This document shows, piece by piece, positions 22,828 to 31,894 of a DNA stretch of 64,000 bases. The DNA lies in assembly GCF_014205055.1 (NCBI RefSeq), contig NZ_JACHMS010000001.1:1612001-1676000 (forward strand), in the 5' to 3' direction. Position 1 is the first letter of the stretch. Each line of letters opens with the position of its first letter. A program made the translations under genes and the position numbers. Below the pieces are notes generated by a model. It worked only from the letters and a program-made list of their open reading frames with translations, did not search any database and was not told the origin of the DNA. The stretch comes from Streptomyces luteogriseus. Lineage in GTDB: Bacteria; Actinomycetota; Actinomycetes; Streptomycetales; Streptomycetaceae.

Positions 22828-23825
22828 GGGGTGGCCTCCTCCTGCCAGGCGGGGGTGTGACGGTGGCGCCAGGCACCCGCCAGCCGGTGCCAGGTCGCGG
22901 TGGGCGGGATGAGCACGCTGGTCGCCACCATCGTCGCGACCTCGTGGCGGGTGCGCGGGCCGGGGGCGATCCGGGCGCGGGCGAACTCCGCGGTGCCGGC
23001 CGCCCAGCCGAGCGCGCAGGCGGTCGCCGCCCGGCCGTGTCCGGTGGCGGCGAGGGCGCAGGCGGCGACCCCGGCGGTCGTGATGGCGGCGTGGGTGCGG
23101 ATCCGGCCGCGCGGTGCGACGGCCTTGTGCCACCAGTCGGGGCCGTGCAGATGCCGCATGAGGGCGTCGTCGGCGTTGCCGCGCTGCTGGCGCACGGACG
23201 CCCAGCGGGAGGCTGAGCGCACGGGGTGCCGGGTGGTGCGGCGGCCCTGCCGGATGCGCCAGCCCGAGTCGAGGACGCGCAGCGCGAGGTCGGCGTCCTC
23301 CCGGAAGGCGCGCTGGAAGCGTTCGTCGAAGCCACCGACCTGCTTGAGGACCTCCGTGCGGTAGGCCATGTCGGCGGTGACCCAGTGGGCGCGGACGAGT
23401 CCCGCGGTGCCGCGTTCCCAGTCGGTGGGGCGGCGTTCGCCGGGCAGCGGCACGGCGAGGACGCCCTGGATGCCGGCGGTGTCGTGGGAGGCCTCGGCGA
23501 GGTCCTCGGCGAGCTGCTCGCACCAGCGGGCGCCCACCTGGACGTCGTCGTCGAGGAACACGGTCCACGGCGTGTGCACGGCGCGCAGCCCGGTGTTGCG
23601 GGCGGCGGCGGGCCCACGACCGCCGCCGCCCAGCACGGTGGTCCGCTCCCGCAGGTCGCCGAGGACGCTCAACGGGTGCTGCAGCGGGCCGGGTTCGCGC
23701 TCGGTCCGGTCGTCTACGAGGACGATCTCCTCGGGGCGCGGTCCGGTCGCGGCGGCGAGGGCAGCGAGACAGTCGGCGAGGGTGTCCGAGGCGAGGGTGG
23801 GGATCACGACGGCGTACGGGGTCAT
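22824..23825 (-). CDS. Family 2 glycosyltransferase
   Basis: The 333-residue protein has a GT-A fold: an N-terminal nucleotide-sugar site (VIPTLASDTLADCLAAL, then EIVLVDDR) and a DxD-type motif in FLDDDVQVG. The acceptor-side acidic motif lies in FREDADLALRVLDSGW. The last third contains weakly hydrophobic helices that may associate with the membrane. The ATG at 23825 follows GGAGGG. It is translationally coupled to the GmhB-type phosphatase. Donor and acceptor are unknown; a surface glycan role is inferred. Confidence 0.83.
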   Translation of the reverse strand: MTPYAVVIPTLASDTLADCLAALAAATGPRPEEIVLVDDRTEREPGPLQHPLSVLGDLRERTTVLGGGGRGPAAARNTGLRAVHTPWTVFLDDDVQVGARWCEQLAEDLAEASHDTAGIQGVLAVPLPGERRPTDWERGTAGLVRAHWVTADMAYRTEVLKQVGGFDERFQRAFREDADLALRVLDSGWRIRQGRRTTRHPVRSASRWASVRQQRGNADDALMRHLHGPDWWHKAVAPRGRIRTHAAITTAGVAACALAATGHGRAATACALGWAAGTAEFARARIAPGPRTRHEVATMVATSVLIPPTATWHRLAGAWRHRHTPAWQEEATP

Positions 23826-23930
23826 ACGGGCGGCCCTCCCTCCGGCGGCACAGGCGAAATACCGTGCTGGCGAGTGCCGCGGTACGGCTCCCTCAAACAC
23901 CGGGCCGGGCCGCCGGGGCACGCTTCGGCG

Positions 23931-23970
23931 ACTATAAATCACGCGTATACACGCGATGTATAGTCCCGGC
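23931..23970. promoter_or_regulatory. Divergent promoter inside an imperfect palindrome
   Basis: ACTATA at 23931-23936 reads TATAGT on the minus strand, and TATAGT occurs again on the plus strand at 23959-23964. Between them is a 14-bp palindrome, CGCGTATACACGCG (23942-23955). The two -10-like hexamers face away from each other toward the glycosyltransferase and the deacetylase. The plus-strand element is six bases before the deacetylase ATG, so that transcript is probably leaderless. A dimeric repressor at the centre would control both. Confidence 0.5.
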
Positions 23971-24759
23971 ATGCCTTCTCTGACCCAGAAGATGAAGAAA
24001 ACGGGGACCGCGTTCCGAACGGCCGGAACGCTCGCGGCGACCGCCGCCCTCACCCTCGCCCTGAGCGGCTGCACCGGGGCCGACACCACGGCTCCCGCCG
24101 CCGTACGGGCCCGCCCGGCCACGGACATCGAGACGGTCCGCTTCGGCGCCGTCGACTGCCGCGAGGTCAAGTGCATCGCACTCACCTTCGACGCCGGGCC
24201 CAGCGAGCACTCCGCGCGGCTGCTGGACATCCTGAAGGAGAAGCAGGTCCCGGCGACCTTCTTCCTCCTCGGCAAGCGGCACATCGAGAAGTACCCGGAG
24301 CTGGTGCGGCGCATGGCCGACGAGGGCCACGAAGTGGCCAGCCACACCTGGGACCACAAGATCCTCACCACGCTCGGACCCGAGGAGATACGCGAGGAGC
24401 TGGAACGCCCCAACGAGGAGATAGAGCGCCTCATCGGCCGGCGCCCGACCCTGATGCGCCCGCCGCAGGGCCGCACCGACGACACCGTGCACGCCATCAG
24501 CCGCGAACTGGGCCTCTCCGAGGTCCTGTGGAGCGTGACGGCCAAGGACTACCAGACGACCGACTCCGACCTGATCACCCGCCGGGTCCTCGCCCAGTCC
24601 TCCCGGGACGGGATCATCCTCCTCCACGACCTCTACGACGGAACGGTGCCGGCGGTGCCCGGGATCATCGACGCGCTGAAGGAACGCGGCTACGTCTTCG
24701 TGACGGTGCCCCAACTGCTCGCGCCCGGCAAGGCGGAGCCGGGCGAGGTGTACCGATAA
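23971..24759 (+). CDS. Lipoprotein polysaccharide deacetylase (NodB/CE4)
   Basis: The 262-residue protein has a lipoprotein signal with lipobox LSGC (Cys34) and a NodB homology domain. Motif 1 is TFDAGP (72-77), motif 2 SHTWDH (124-129), motif 3 RPPQG (163-167), and motif 5 LLHD (217-220). In motif 1 the second Asp of the canonical TFDDGP, a metal ligand in the family, is Ala. Such proteins remove N- or O-acetyl groups from cell-wall or exported glycans. I start it at 23971, six bases after TATAGT; an ATG five codons earlier lies inside that promoter. Confidence 0.82.
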   Translation: MPSLTQKMKKTGTAFRTAGTLAATAALTLALSGCTGADTTAPAAVRARPATDIETVRFGAVDCREVKCIALTFDAGPSEHSARLLDILKEKQVPATFFLLGKRHIEKYPELVRRMADEGHEVASHTWDHKILTTLGPEEIREELERPNEEIERLIGRRPTLMRPPQGRTDDTVHAISRELGLSEVLWSVTAKDYQTTDSDLITRRVLAQSSRDGIILLHDLYDGTVPAVPGIIDALKERGYVFVTVPQLLAPGKAEPGEVYR

Positions 24760-24775
24760 CTCCCCGCCGGTTCCC

Positions 24776-24787
24776 TACGATCGGGGG
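24776..24787 (+). promoter_or_regulatory. Probable -10 for leaderless SRPBCC gene
   Basis: TACGAT (24776-24781) is followed by exactly six bases and the GTG start at 24788. A run of G between them is too close to the start to act as a normal ribosome binding site. Confidence 0.35.
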
Positions 24788-25228
24788 GTGGCGAACTTCC
24801 TGCTCGAACGCACCGTCCCGCTCCCCCTCGACGAGGCGTGGCGGCGGATCACACGGTGGCCGCGGCACGGTGATGCGGTGCCGTTGACGGCGGTCGGGGT
24901 GGTACCGCCCGGGCCGACGCGCGAGGGCACACTCGTCGTGGCCCGCTCGGGCGCCGGGCCGCTGGCCTTCGACGACCCGATGGAGGTCACGGTGTGGCAG
25001 CCGCCGCAGGACGGGGCCGCGGGGATGTGCCGGCTGGAGAAGCGGGGCCGTGTGGTGCTCGGTTGGGCCGAACTCGAAGTGCGGCCGGGTCCGGGGGGCC
25101 GTACGCGGGTGATCTGGCGGGAGGAGATCCGGATCCGGTTCCTGCCGTCGCTCTTCGACGGCCTGGTGCTGCGCTCGTCGCGGTACGTTTTCGGCCGGGC
25201 CCTGAACCGCCTGCTCAGACAGGCCTGA
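24788..25228 (+). CDS. SRPBCC (START-like) family protein
   Basis: The 146-residue protein has the helix-grip pattern of polyketide cyclase/dehydrase-like SRPBCC proteins: an N-terminal strand (FLLERTVPLPLDEAWRRITR), a run of antiparallel strands with PMEVTVWQPP and TRVIWREEIRIRF, and a long C-terminal helix (GRALNRLLRQA). Such proteins bind hydrophobic ligands; the ligand is unknown. It follows the deacetylase by 28 bases and converges on xdhC. Confidence 0.75.
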   Translation: MANFLLERTVPLPLDEAWRRITRWPRHGDAVPLTAVGVVPPGPTREGTLVVARSGAGPLAFDDPMEVTVWQPPQDGAAGMCRLEKRGRVVLGWAELEVRPGPGGRTRVIWREEIRIRFLPSLFDGLVLRSSRYVFGRALNRLLRQA

Positions 25229-25263
25229 CGAGCCGCCCCGGCGGGACGGTTCCCGACGGGGCC

Positions 25264-26415
25264 TCAGGCGACCGAACCGATCCGCCCGACTGTCTTCGAC
25301 TCCGGCTCGTGGTGGATCGGCGTGTGCGCCCCGGTCAGCGGGACCCCGCTGCCGCCCCGCTTCCCGGCGACGATCTCCGCCGCGATCGACAGGGCCGTCT
25401 CCTCGGGCGTACGTGCCCCGAGATCCAGGCCGATCGGCGAGTGCAGCCGACTCAACTCCATCTCGGTGACGCCCACTTCACGCAGGCGGGTGTTGCGGTC
25501 CAGGTGGGTGCGCCGGGAACCCATGGCGCCGACGTACGCCACCGGCAGCCGCAGTGCCAGCTTCAGCAGGGGCACGTCGAACTTGGCGTCGTGGGTGAGG
25601 ACGCACACGACCGTACGGGTGTCGACGTCCGTGCTTTCCAGGTAGCGGTGGGGCCAGTCGACGACGATCTCGTCGGCGTCCGGGAAGCGCGGCCGGGTCG
25701 CGAAGACGGGGCGGGCGTCGCACACGGTGACGTGGTAGCCGAGGAACTTGCCCATGCGGACCAGGGCGGAGGCGAAGTCGATCGCCCCGAAGACGATCAT
25801 GCGGGGTGCCGGGACCGAGGACTCGACCAGGACTGTGAGGGGCGCTCCGCAGCGAGAACCCTGCTCGCCGATCTCCAGAGTCCCGGTGCGGCCGGCGCCG
25901 AGGAAGGCGCCGGCCTCGGCGGCGACGGTGCGGTCCAGTTCCGGATGGGCGCCGAAGCCGCCCTCGCGGGAGCCGTCGGGGCGGACCACGAGGGCCCGGC
26001 CCGTCAGTTCACGCGGGCCCGAGACGATCCGCGCCACCGCCGCCGCCTCCCCCAGTGCGGCGGCGGTGAGCGCGGCCCTGACGACCGGGCGGACCGGATC
26101 GGCGGCCCGTACCGGCGTGACCAGGATGTCGATGACGCCGCCGCAGGTCAGGCCCACGGCGAAGGCGTCGTCGTCGCTGTATCCGAAGCGCTCCAGGACG
26201 GTTTCGCCGTCGCGCAGCGCCTGTTCGCACAGTTCGTAGACGGCGCCCTCCACGCAGCCGCCGGAGACCGAGCCGATCGCCGTGCCCTCGGTGTCCACCG
26301 CGAGCGCGGCGCCGGGTTGGCGGGGCGCGCTGCCGCCGACTGCCACCACGGTGGCCACGGCGAAGTCACGGCCCTGCTCGACCCACCGGTTCAGCTCCTC
26401 GGCGATGTCCAGCAT
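25264..26415 (-). CDS. xdhC: XdhC/CoxI-family molybdenum cofactor maturation factor
   Basis: The 383-residue protein has an N-terminal XdhC/CoxI domain (VAVGGSAPRQPGAALAV with the conserved GGCVEG motif near residue 52) and a C-terminal Rossmann domain (MIVFGAIDFASALVRMGKFL). In this family the protein binds and sulfurates or delivers molybdenum cofactor to xanthine dehydrogenase. The ATG at 26415 has GGAG about 11 bases upstream. It is the last gene of the purine cluster, 37 bases behind the permease gene. Confidence 0.88.
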   Translation of the reverse strand: MLDIAEELNRWVEQGRDFAVATVVAVGGSAPRQPGAALAVDTEGTAIGSVSGGCVEGAVYELCEQALRDGETVLERFGYSDDDAFAVGLTCGGVIDILVTPVRAADPVRPVVRAALTAAALGEAAAVARIVSGPRELTGRALVVRPDGSREGGFGAHPELDRTVAAEAGAFLGAGRTGTLEIGEQGSRCGAPLTVLVESSVPAPRMIVFGAIDFASALVRMGKFLGYHVTVCDARPVFATRPRFPDADEIVVDWPHRYLESTDVDTRTVVCVLTHDAKFDVPLLKLALRLPVAYVGAMGSRRTHLDRNTRLREVGVTEMELSRLHSPIGLDLGARTPEETALSIAAEIVAGKRGGSGVPLTGAHTPIHHEPESKTVGRIGSVA

Positions 26416-26452
26416 CTGTCTCGGTCTCCTCGGGGTTGCGGCGGGCGGGACG

Positions 26453-27910
26453 TCAGTGGACGCCCAGCCAGCTCTCGATCGGGTTGAGGGCGAAGTAGAC
26501 GAGGAACACCGCCGTGAGGATCCACATGAAGGTGCCGATCTCGCGCCACTTGCCCTGGGCGGTCTTGATGGCGACGTAGGAGATGACGCCCGCGGCGACA
26601 CCGGTGGTGATGGTGTACGTGAACGGCATCAGTACGACCGTGAGGAACACCGGGATGGCGGTGGCCCGGTCGGCCCAGTCCACGTGCCGGGCGTTCATCA
26701 GCATCATGGCGCCGATGACGACGAGGGCGGCGGACGCGACCTCCTGCGGCACGATCGCCGTGAGCGGGGTGAAGAACAGGCAGGCCGCGAAGAACAGGCC
26801 GGTGACCACGGAGGCCAGGCCCGTGCGGGCGCCCTCGCCGACCCCCGTGGCCGACTCGATGAACACCGTCTGGCCGGAACCGCCGGACACGCCTCCGATC
26901 GCGCCGCCGGCCCCGTCGATGAACAGCGCCTTGGAAAGGCCCGGCATACGGCCCTTGTCATCGGCGAGTTCGGCCTCGGTGCCGACGCCGATGATGGTGG
27001 CCATCGCGTCGAAGAACCCGGCGAGCACCAGCGTGAAGACGATCATCCCGACCGTCATCGCGCCGACCTCGCCCCAGCCGCCGAACCGCACGTCCCCGAA
27101 GAGCGAGAAGTCCGGCATGGAGACGGCACTGCCGTGCAGTTCGGGTGCGCCGCCCGTCCACTGCTCGGGGTCGACGACGCCGGCGGCGTTCAGGACCGCC
27201 GCGACGACCGTGCCGCTGACGATGCCGATGAGGATGGCGCCCGGGATGTTCCGGGCCTGGAGCATGAAGATCAGCAGCAGGGTCCCGGCGAACAGCAGCA
27301 CGGGCCAGCCGGCCAGTTCGCCCGCCGGGCCGAGCGCGAGGGGCGTGGCCTTGCCCTGGTGGACGAAGCCCGACTTGTAGAAGCCGATGAGGGCGATGAA
27401 CAGGCCGATGCCCATCGTGATGCCGTGCTTGAGGGCGAGCGGGATCGCGTTCATGATCATCTCGCGCAGGCCGGTGACGACCAGGAGCATGATGATCACG
27501 CCGTACATCACGCACATGCCCATCGCCTGCGGCCAGGTCATCTCGGGTGCGACCTGGGAGGCGAGGACTCCGGAGACGGACAGGCCGGCGGCGAGGGCCA
27601 GGGGGACCTTGCCGACGAAGCCCATCAGCAGGGTGGTGAAGGCCGCCGCGAACGCGGTCGCGGTGATGAGGGCCGGCTGGGCGAGGGTGGCCCCGGCCGC
27701 GTCCTTGCCGGACAGGATCAGGGGGTTGAGCAGGAGGATGTACGCCATCGCCATGAAGGTCGTGATGCCGCCGCGCACTTCACGGGCGACCGTGGACCCT
27801 CTGTGGGATATGTGGAAGTACCGGTCGAGCCAGGACCGCCCGGCCGGGACGCGGGTGCCTTCACCCGCGTCGTCGGCTGTGGTCCTCGGCTCGGTGGACT
27901 GCTGGGTCAT
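26453..27910 (-). CDS. NCS2-family purine (xanthine/hypoxanthine-type) permease
   Basis: The 485-residue protein has about 13 to 14 membrane segments and closely resembles the AzgA-like branch of NCS2: GGITTFMAMAYILLLNP near the N-terminus and FDAMATIIGVGTEAEL in the middle, with GVSGGSGQTVFIESATGVGEGARTGL after it (cited here in parts). It imports hypoxanthine, guanine, adenine or xanthine by proton symport. The ATG at 27910 follows GGGAG. It lies between the dehydrogenase operon and xdhC, and so supplies substrate to the pathway. Confidence 0.88.
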   Translation of the reverse strand: MTQQSTEPRTTADDAGEGTRVPAGRSWLDRYFHISHRGSTVAREVRGGITTFMAMAYILLLNPLILSGKDAAGATLAQPALITATAFAAAFTTLLMGFVGKVPLALAAGLSVSGVLASQVAPEMTWPQAMGMCVMYGVIIMLLVVTGLREMIMNAIPLALKHGITMGIGLFIALIGFYKSGFVHQGKATPLALGPAGELAGWPVLLFAGTLLLIFMLQARNIPGAILIGIVSGTVVAAVLNAAGVVDPEQWTGGAPELHGSAVSMPDFSLFGDVRFGGWGEVGAMTVGMIVFTLVLAGFFDAMATIIGVGTEAELADDKGRMPGLSKALFIDGAGGAIGGVSGGSGQTVFIESATGVGEGARTGLASVVTGLFFAACLFFTPLTAIVPQEVASAALVVIGAMMLMNARHVDWADRATAIPVFLTVVLMPFTYTITTGVAAGVISYVAIKTAQGKWREIGTFMWILTAVFLVYFALNPIESWLGVH

Positions 27911-27984
27911 GGGTGCCGTCTCCCAAGTTTCAAAGGGGGTTGGGATGTTCACGACCCGGGGGACGGCCCGAGACGAACAAGGGA

Positions 27985-28008
27985 CCCTGGGGGACGAAAC
28001 CCCCAGGG
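27985..28008. terminator. Terminator after the xanthine dehydrogenase genes
   Basis: CCCTGGGGG (27985-27993) pairs perfectly with CCCCCAGGG (28000-28008) over a six-base A-rich loop. It lies 12 bases beyond the molybdenum-subunit stop and before the permease, and may attenuate rather than fully separate the two. Confidence 0.7.
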
Positions 28009-28020
28009 GGACGTGACTGC

Positions 28021-30420
28021 TCAGCCCTCGGTGAGCTGGGTGCCCGTCAGGTGCTCGGGCCTCACCGGAGTCCGGTTCAGCTCGAGCCCGGTCGCGTTCC
28101 GGATCGCCGCGAGGACGGCCGGGGTGGACGACAGGGTCGGTGCCTCGCCGACGCCGCGCAGCCCGTACGGGGCGTGCTCGTCGGCGAGTTCGAGGACGTC
28201 GACCGGGATGGTCGGCGTGTCGAGGATGGTCGGGATCAGGTAGTCGGTGAAGGAGGGGTTCTTGACCTTCGCCGTCTTCGGGTCGACGACGATCTCCTCC
28301 ATGACCGCCACGCCCAGGCCCTGGGTGGTGCCGCCCTGGATCTGGCCGAGCACCGACAGCGGGTTGAGCGCCTTGCCGACGTCCTGGGCGCAGGCCAGCT
28401 CGATGACCTTGACCAGGCCGAGCTCGGTGTCGACCTCGACGACGGCCCGGTGCGCGGCGAAGGAGTACTGGACGTGCCCGTTGCCCTGGCCGGTACGCAG
28501 GTCGAAGGGCTCGGTCGGCCGGTGCCGCCACTCCGCCTCGACCTCCACGGTCTCGCCCTCCAGGACGTCGGCCAGGTCGGACAGGACCTCACCGCCGTCG
28601 GTGACGACCTTGCCGCCCTCCAGGAGCAGTTCGGCCGTCGCCCAGGCCGGGTGGTAGGAGCCGAACTTGCGGCGCCCGATCTCCAGGACCTTCTCGCGGA
28701 CCAGCTCGCAGGAGTTCTTCACCGCGCCGCCGGTGACGTAGGTCTGCCGGGAGGCCGACGTCGAACCGGCGCTGCCCACCTGGGTGTCGGCCGGGTGGAT
28801 CGTCACCTGCGTGACGCCCAGCTCGGTGCGGGCGATCTGCGCGTGGACGGTGACGCCGCCCTGGCCGACCTCCGCCATGGCGGTGTGCACGGTGGCGACG
28901 GGCTCGCCGCCGACGACCTCCATGCGCACCTTGGCGGTGGAGTAGTCGTCGAACCCCTCGGAGAAGCCCACGTTCTTGATGCCGACCGCGTAGCCGACCC
29001 CGCGTACGACGCCTTCGCCGTGCGTGGTGTTGGACAGGCCGCCGGGCAGCTGCCGTACGTCGGCGCCCTCGCTGGACTCCCACTGGCGCTCCGGCGGCAT
29101 GGGCATCGCCTTGACGCGGCGCAGCAGTTCGGCGACGGGGGCCGGGGAGTCGACGGGCTGCCCGGTCGGCAGGAGCGTGCCCTGCTCCATGGCGTTGAGC
29201 CGGCGGAACTCCACCGGGTCCATGCCGAGCTTCGCGGCGAGCTTGTCCATCTGCGCCTCGTAGGCGAAGCACGCCTGGACCGCGCCGAAGCCTCGCATGG
29301 CGCCGCAGGGCGGGTTGTTGGTGTAGAGGGCGATGGCCTCGATGTCCACGTCCTCGACCACGTACGGGCCGACGGACAGGGAGGAGGCGTTGCCGACGAC
29401 CGCCGGGGAGGCGGAGGCGTAGGCGCCGCCGTCCAGGACCATCCGGCACTTCAGGTGGGTGAGCTTGCCGTCCTTGGTGGCCCCGTGCTCGTAGTACAGC
29501 TTCGCGGGGTGGCGGTGGACGTGGCCGAAGAACGACTCGAACCGGTTGTAGACGATCTTGACGGGCTTGCCGGTGCGCAGGGCCAGCAGGCAGGCGTGGA
29601 TCTGCATCGACAGGTCCTCGCGGCCGCCGAAGGCGCCGCCGACGCCGGAGAGCGTCATCCGCACCTTGTCCTCGGGCAGGCCGAGCACGGGGGCGATCTG
29701 GCGCAGGTCGCTGTGCAGCCACTGAGTGGCGATGTAGAGGTGGACGCCGCCGTCCTCCTCCGGCACGGCGAGGCCGGACTCGGGGCCGAGGAAGGCCTGG
29801 TCCTGCATGCCGAAGGTGTACTCGCCCGTGACGATCACGTCGGCCCGCTCGCGGGCGGCCGCCACGTCACCGCGGACGATCGGCTGGCGGTGCACGATGT
29901 TGGGGTGCGGGACGTGGCCGGCGTGGTGGTCGTCGCGGTTCTCGTGGACGAGGAGCGCGTCCGGAGCTGTCGCGGAGGCCTCGTCGGTGATGACGGGCAG
30001 TTCGCGGTAGTCGACCTTGATCTTCGCGGCGGCCCGGCGCGCGGTCTCCGGGTGGTCGGCGGCGACCAGGGCGACCGGCTCGCCGTGGTGGCGGACCTTG
30101 CCGTGGGCGAGGACCGGGGTGTCCTGGATCTCCAGCCCGTAGTTCTTCACGTCGGTGGGCAGGTCGTCGTACGTCAGCACGGCGTAGACGCCCGGCATGG
30201 CCAGGGCCTCGCCCGTGTCGATGGACACGATCTCGGCGTGCGCGACGGTCGAGCGGAGGATCTGCCCCCACAGCATGTCCTCGTGCCACATGTCGGACGA
30301 GTACGCGAACTCGCCGGTGACCTTGAGGGTGCCGTCGGGGCGGAGCGTCGACTCGCCGATGCCGCCCTTGGTCTGGGATCCCTGGGTGATCTTCGTGGGG
30401 GTGCCACTGGGGGAAGCCAT
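28021..30420 (-). CDS. Xanthine dehydrogenase, molybdenum-binding subunit
   Basis: The 799-residue catalytic subunit has the small aldehyde-oxidase-type N-terminal domain (GESTLRPDGTLKVTGEFAYS). The large molybdopterin domains follow, with the conserved GVGGAFGGREDLSMQ and CGAMRGFGAVQ segments, and GLRGVGEAPTLS near the end, where the catalytic Glu is found in the family. It oxidises hypoxanthine and xanthine to urate. The start is two bases after the stop of the 2Fe-2S subunit. It is the third gene of the FAD / 2Fe-2S / Mo operon. Confidence 0.93.
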   Translation of the reverse strand: MASPSGTPTKITQGSQTKGGIGESTLRPDGTLKVTGEFAYSSDMWHEDMLWGQILRSTVAHAEIVSIDTGEALAMPGVYAVLTYDDLPTDVKNYGLEIQDTPVLAHGKVRHHGEPVALVAADHPETARRAAAKIKVDYRELPVITDEASATAPDALLVHENRDDHHAGHVPHPNIVHRQPIVRGDVAAARERADVIVTGEYTFGMQDQAFLGPESGLAVPEEDGGVHLYIATQWLHSDLRQIAPVLGLPEDKVRMTLSGVGGAFGGREDLSMQIHACLLALRTGKPVKIVYNRFESFFGHVHRHPAKLYYEHGATKDGKLTHLKCRMVLDGGAYASASPAVVGNASSLSVGPYVVEDVDIEAIALYTNNPPCGAMRGFGAVQACFAYEAQMDKLAAKLGMDPVEFRRLNAMEQGTLLPTGQPVDSPAPVAELLRRVKAMPMPPERQWESSEGADVRQLPGGLSNTTHGEGVVRGVGYAVGIKNVGFSEGFDDYSTAKVRMEVVGGEPVATVHTAMAEVGQGGVTVHAQIARTELGVTQVTIHPADTQVGSAGSTSASRQTYVTGGAVKNSCELVREKVLEIGRRKFGSYHPAWATAELLLEGGKVVTDGGEVLSDLADVLEGETVEVEAEWRHRPTEPFDLRTGQGNGHVQYSFAAHRAVVEVDTELGLVKVIELACAQDVGKALNPLSVLGQIQGGTTQGLGVAVMEEIVVDPKTAKVKNPSFTDYLIPTILDTPTIPVDVLELADEHAPYGLRGVGEAPTLSSTPAVLAAIRNATGLELNRTPVRPEHLTGTQLTEG

Positions 30421-30422
30421 GA

Positions 30423-31004
30423 TCAGACCGCCTCTCCCTGCCGGGCGGCCGCGAGGCGGACCGCGTCCATGATCTTCTCGTAGCCGGTGCAGCGGCACAG
30501 GTTGCCCGACAGCGCCTCGCGGATGTCCGCGTCGGTCGGGGTCGGGTTGCGCTCCAGCATCTCGTCGGCGGCGACCAGCAGACCGGGGGTGCAGAAGCCG
30601 CACTGCACGGCGCCGGCGTCGATGAACGCCTGCTGGACCGGGGAGAGCTCGGTGCCCTCGCCGGTGTGCGAGTCGCTGCCCTTGGCCTCCCACTGCTGGG
30701 CGTTCTGCAGGGACGTACCGCAGGCACCGGAGGCGCAGCCGCCCTCGGCGCGCTGCTTGGCGAAGTCGGCGAGCCCCTCGACGGTGACGACCTCGCGGCC
30801 CTCCACCTGCCCGGCGGCGACCAGGCACGAGCACACCGGCACACCGTCCAGGCGGACCGTGCAGGAGCCGCATTCGCCCTGCTCGCAGGCGTTCTTCGAA
30901 CCCGGCAGGCCGAGCCGCTCCCTCAGCACGTACAGCAGGGACTCGCCCTCCCACACGTCGTCGGCTTCCTGCGGACGGCCGTTGACCGTGAAGTTGACAC
31001 GCAT
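30423..31004 (-). CDS. Xanthine dehydrogenase, 2Fe-2S subunit with Cys-rich insertion
   Basis: The 193-residue electron-transfer subunit has a plant-type 2Fe-2S site (C40, C45, C48, C60) and a second site (C135, C138, C170, C172) typical of the family. Between them, about residues 83-119, is an insertion with an extra C90-x4-C95 pair; homologues without it are about 160 residues long. The ATG overlaps the stop of the FAD-subunit gene (ATGA). Electrons pass from the Mo centre through these clusters to FAD. Confidence 0.92.
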   Translation of the reverse strand: MRVNFTVNGRPQEADDVWEGESLLYVLRERLGLPGSKNACEQGECGSCTVRLDGVPVCSCLVAAGQVEGREVVTVEGLADFAKQRAEGGCASGACGTSLQNAQQWEAKGSDSHTGEGTELSPVQQAFIDAGAVQCGFCTPGLLVAADEMLERNPTPTDADIREALSGNLCRCTGYEKIMDAVRLAAARQGEAV

Positions 31005-31894
31005 CACGCAGCTCCCTCGGTGAGGCGGCGGGTGCCGCGGTAGGACTCCCAGGTCCAGGTCAGGGTGCGGCGGGCCATGACGCCGACCGCGTGGCGGCGG
31101 TAGCTCGCGGTGCCCCGGACGTCGTCGATCGGGTTGCAGGCGGCGGAGCACAGGTCCGCGAACTGCTTGGCGACCGACGGAGTGATGATCTTCCCGTTGT
31201 CCCAGAAGCCGCCCTCCTCCAGCGCGGCGTTCAGGAACTCCTCGGCGGCCTTGGCCCGGACGGGTGTCGGGGCGGCCGAGCCGATCCCCGTCCGCACGGT
31301 CCGCGTCTCGGGGTGCAGCGCGAGCCCGAAGGCGCACACGGCGATGACCATCGCGTTCCTGGTGCCCACCTTGGAGAACTGCTGCGGTCCGTCGGCCTTC
31401 TTCACGTGCACGGCGCGGATCAGCTCGTCGGCGGCTAGCGCGTTGCGCTTCACGCCCGTGTAGAACGCGTCGATCGGGATGCGACGCGAGCCGCGCACCG
31501 ACTCGACCTCCACCTCGGCGCCCGCGGCGAGCAGGGCGGGGTGGGCGTCACCGGCCGGGGAGGCGGTGCCGAGGTTGCCGCCGACGCCGCCGCGGTTGCG
31601 GATCTGCGGGGAGGCGACCGTGTGCGAGGCGAGGGCGAGACCCGGCAGCTCGGCGCGCAGGTTCTCCATGATCTTCGTGTACGGCACGGAGGCACCCAGC
31701 CGCACGCTGTCCTCGCCGACCTCCCACTCGGAGAGGTCGCCGACGCGGTTCAGGTCCAGGAGGTACTCGGGCCGGCGGTGGTCGAAGTTGATCTCGACCA
31801 TCACGTCGGTGCCACCCGCAATCGGCACAGCTGTGGGGTGCTCGGCTTTCGCGGCGAGCGCCTCCTCCCAGCTGGCGGGGCGAAGGAAGTCCAT
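31004..31894 (-). CDS. Xanthine dehydrogenase, FAD-binding subunit
   Basis: The 296-residue protein is the FAD subunit (CoxM-like): PIAGGTDVMVEIN is the first FAD-pyrophosphate loop, and RNRGGVGGNLGTASPAGD the second. The C-terminal CO-dehydrogenase flavoprotein domain ends in VDDVRGTASYRR. The ATG at 31894 is chosen because the family starts MDFLRPASW. It heads the operon and is read divergently from the PucR regulator. Confidence 0.93.
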   Translation of the reverse strand: MDFLRPASWEEALAAKAEHPTAVPIAGGTDVMVEINFDHRRPEYLLDLNRVGDLSEWEVGEDSVRLGASVPYTKIMENLRAELPGLALASHTVASPQIRNRGGVGGNLGTASPAGDAHPALLAAGAEVEVESVRGSRRIPIDAFYTGVKRNALAADELIRAVHVKKADGPQQFSKVGTRNAMVIAVCAFGLALHPETRTVRTGIGSAAPTPVRAKAAEEFLNAALEEGGFWDNGKIITPSVAKQFADLCSAACNPIDDVRGTASYRRHAVGVMARRTLTWTWESYRGTRRLTEGAA

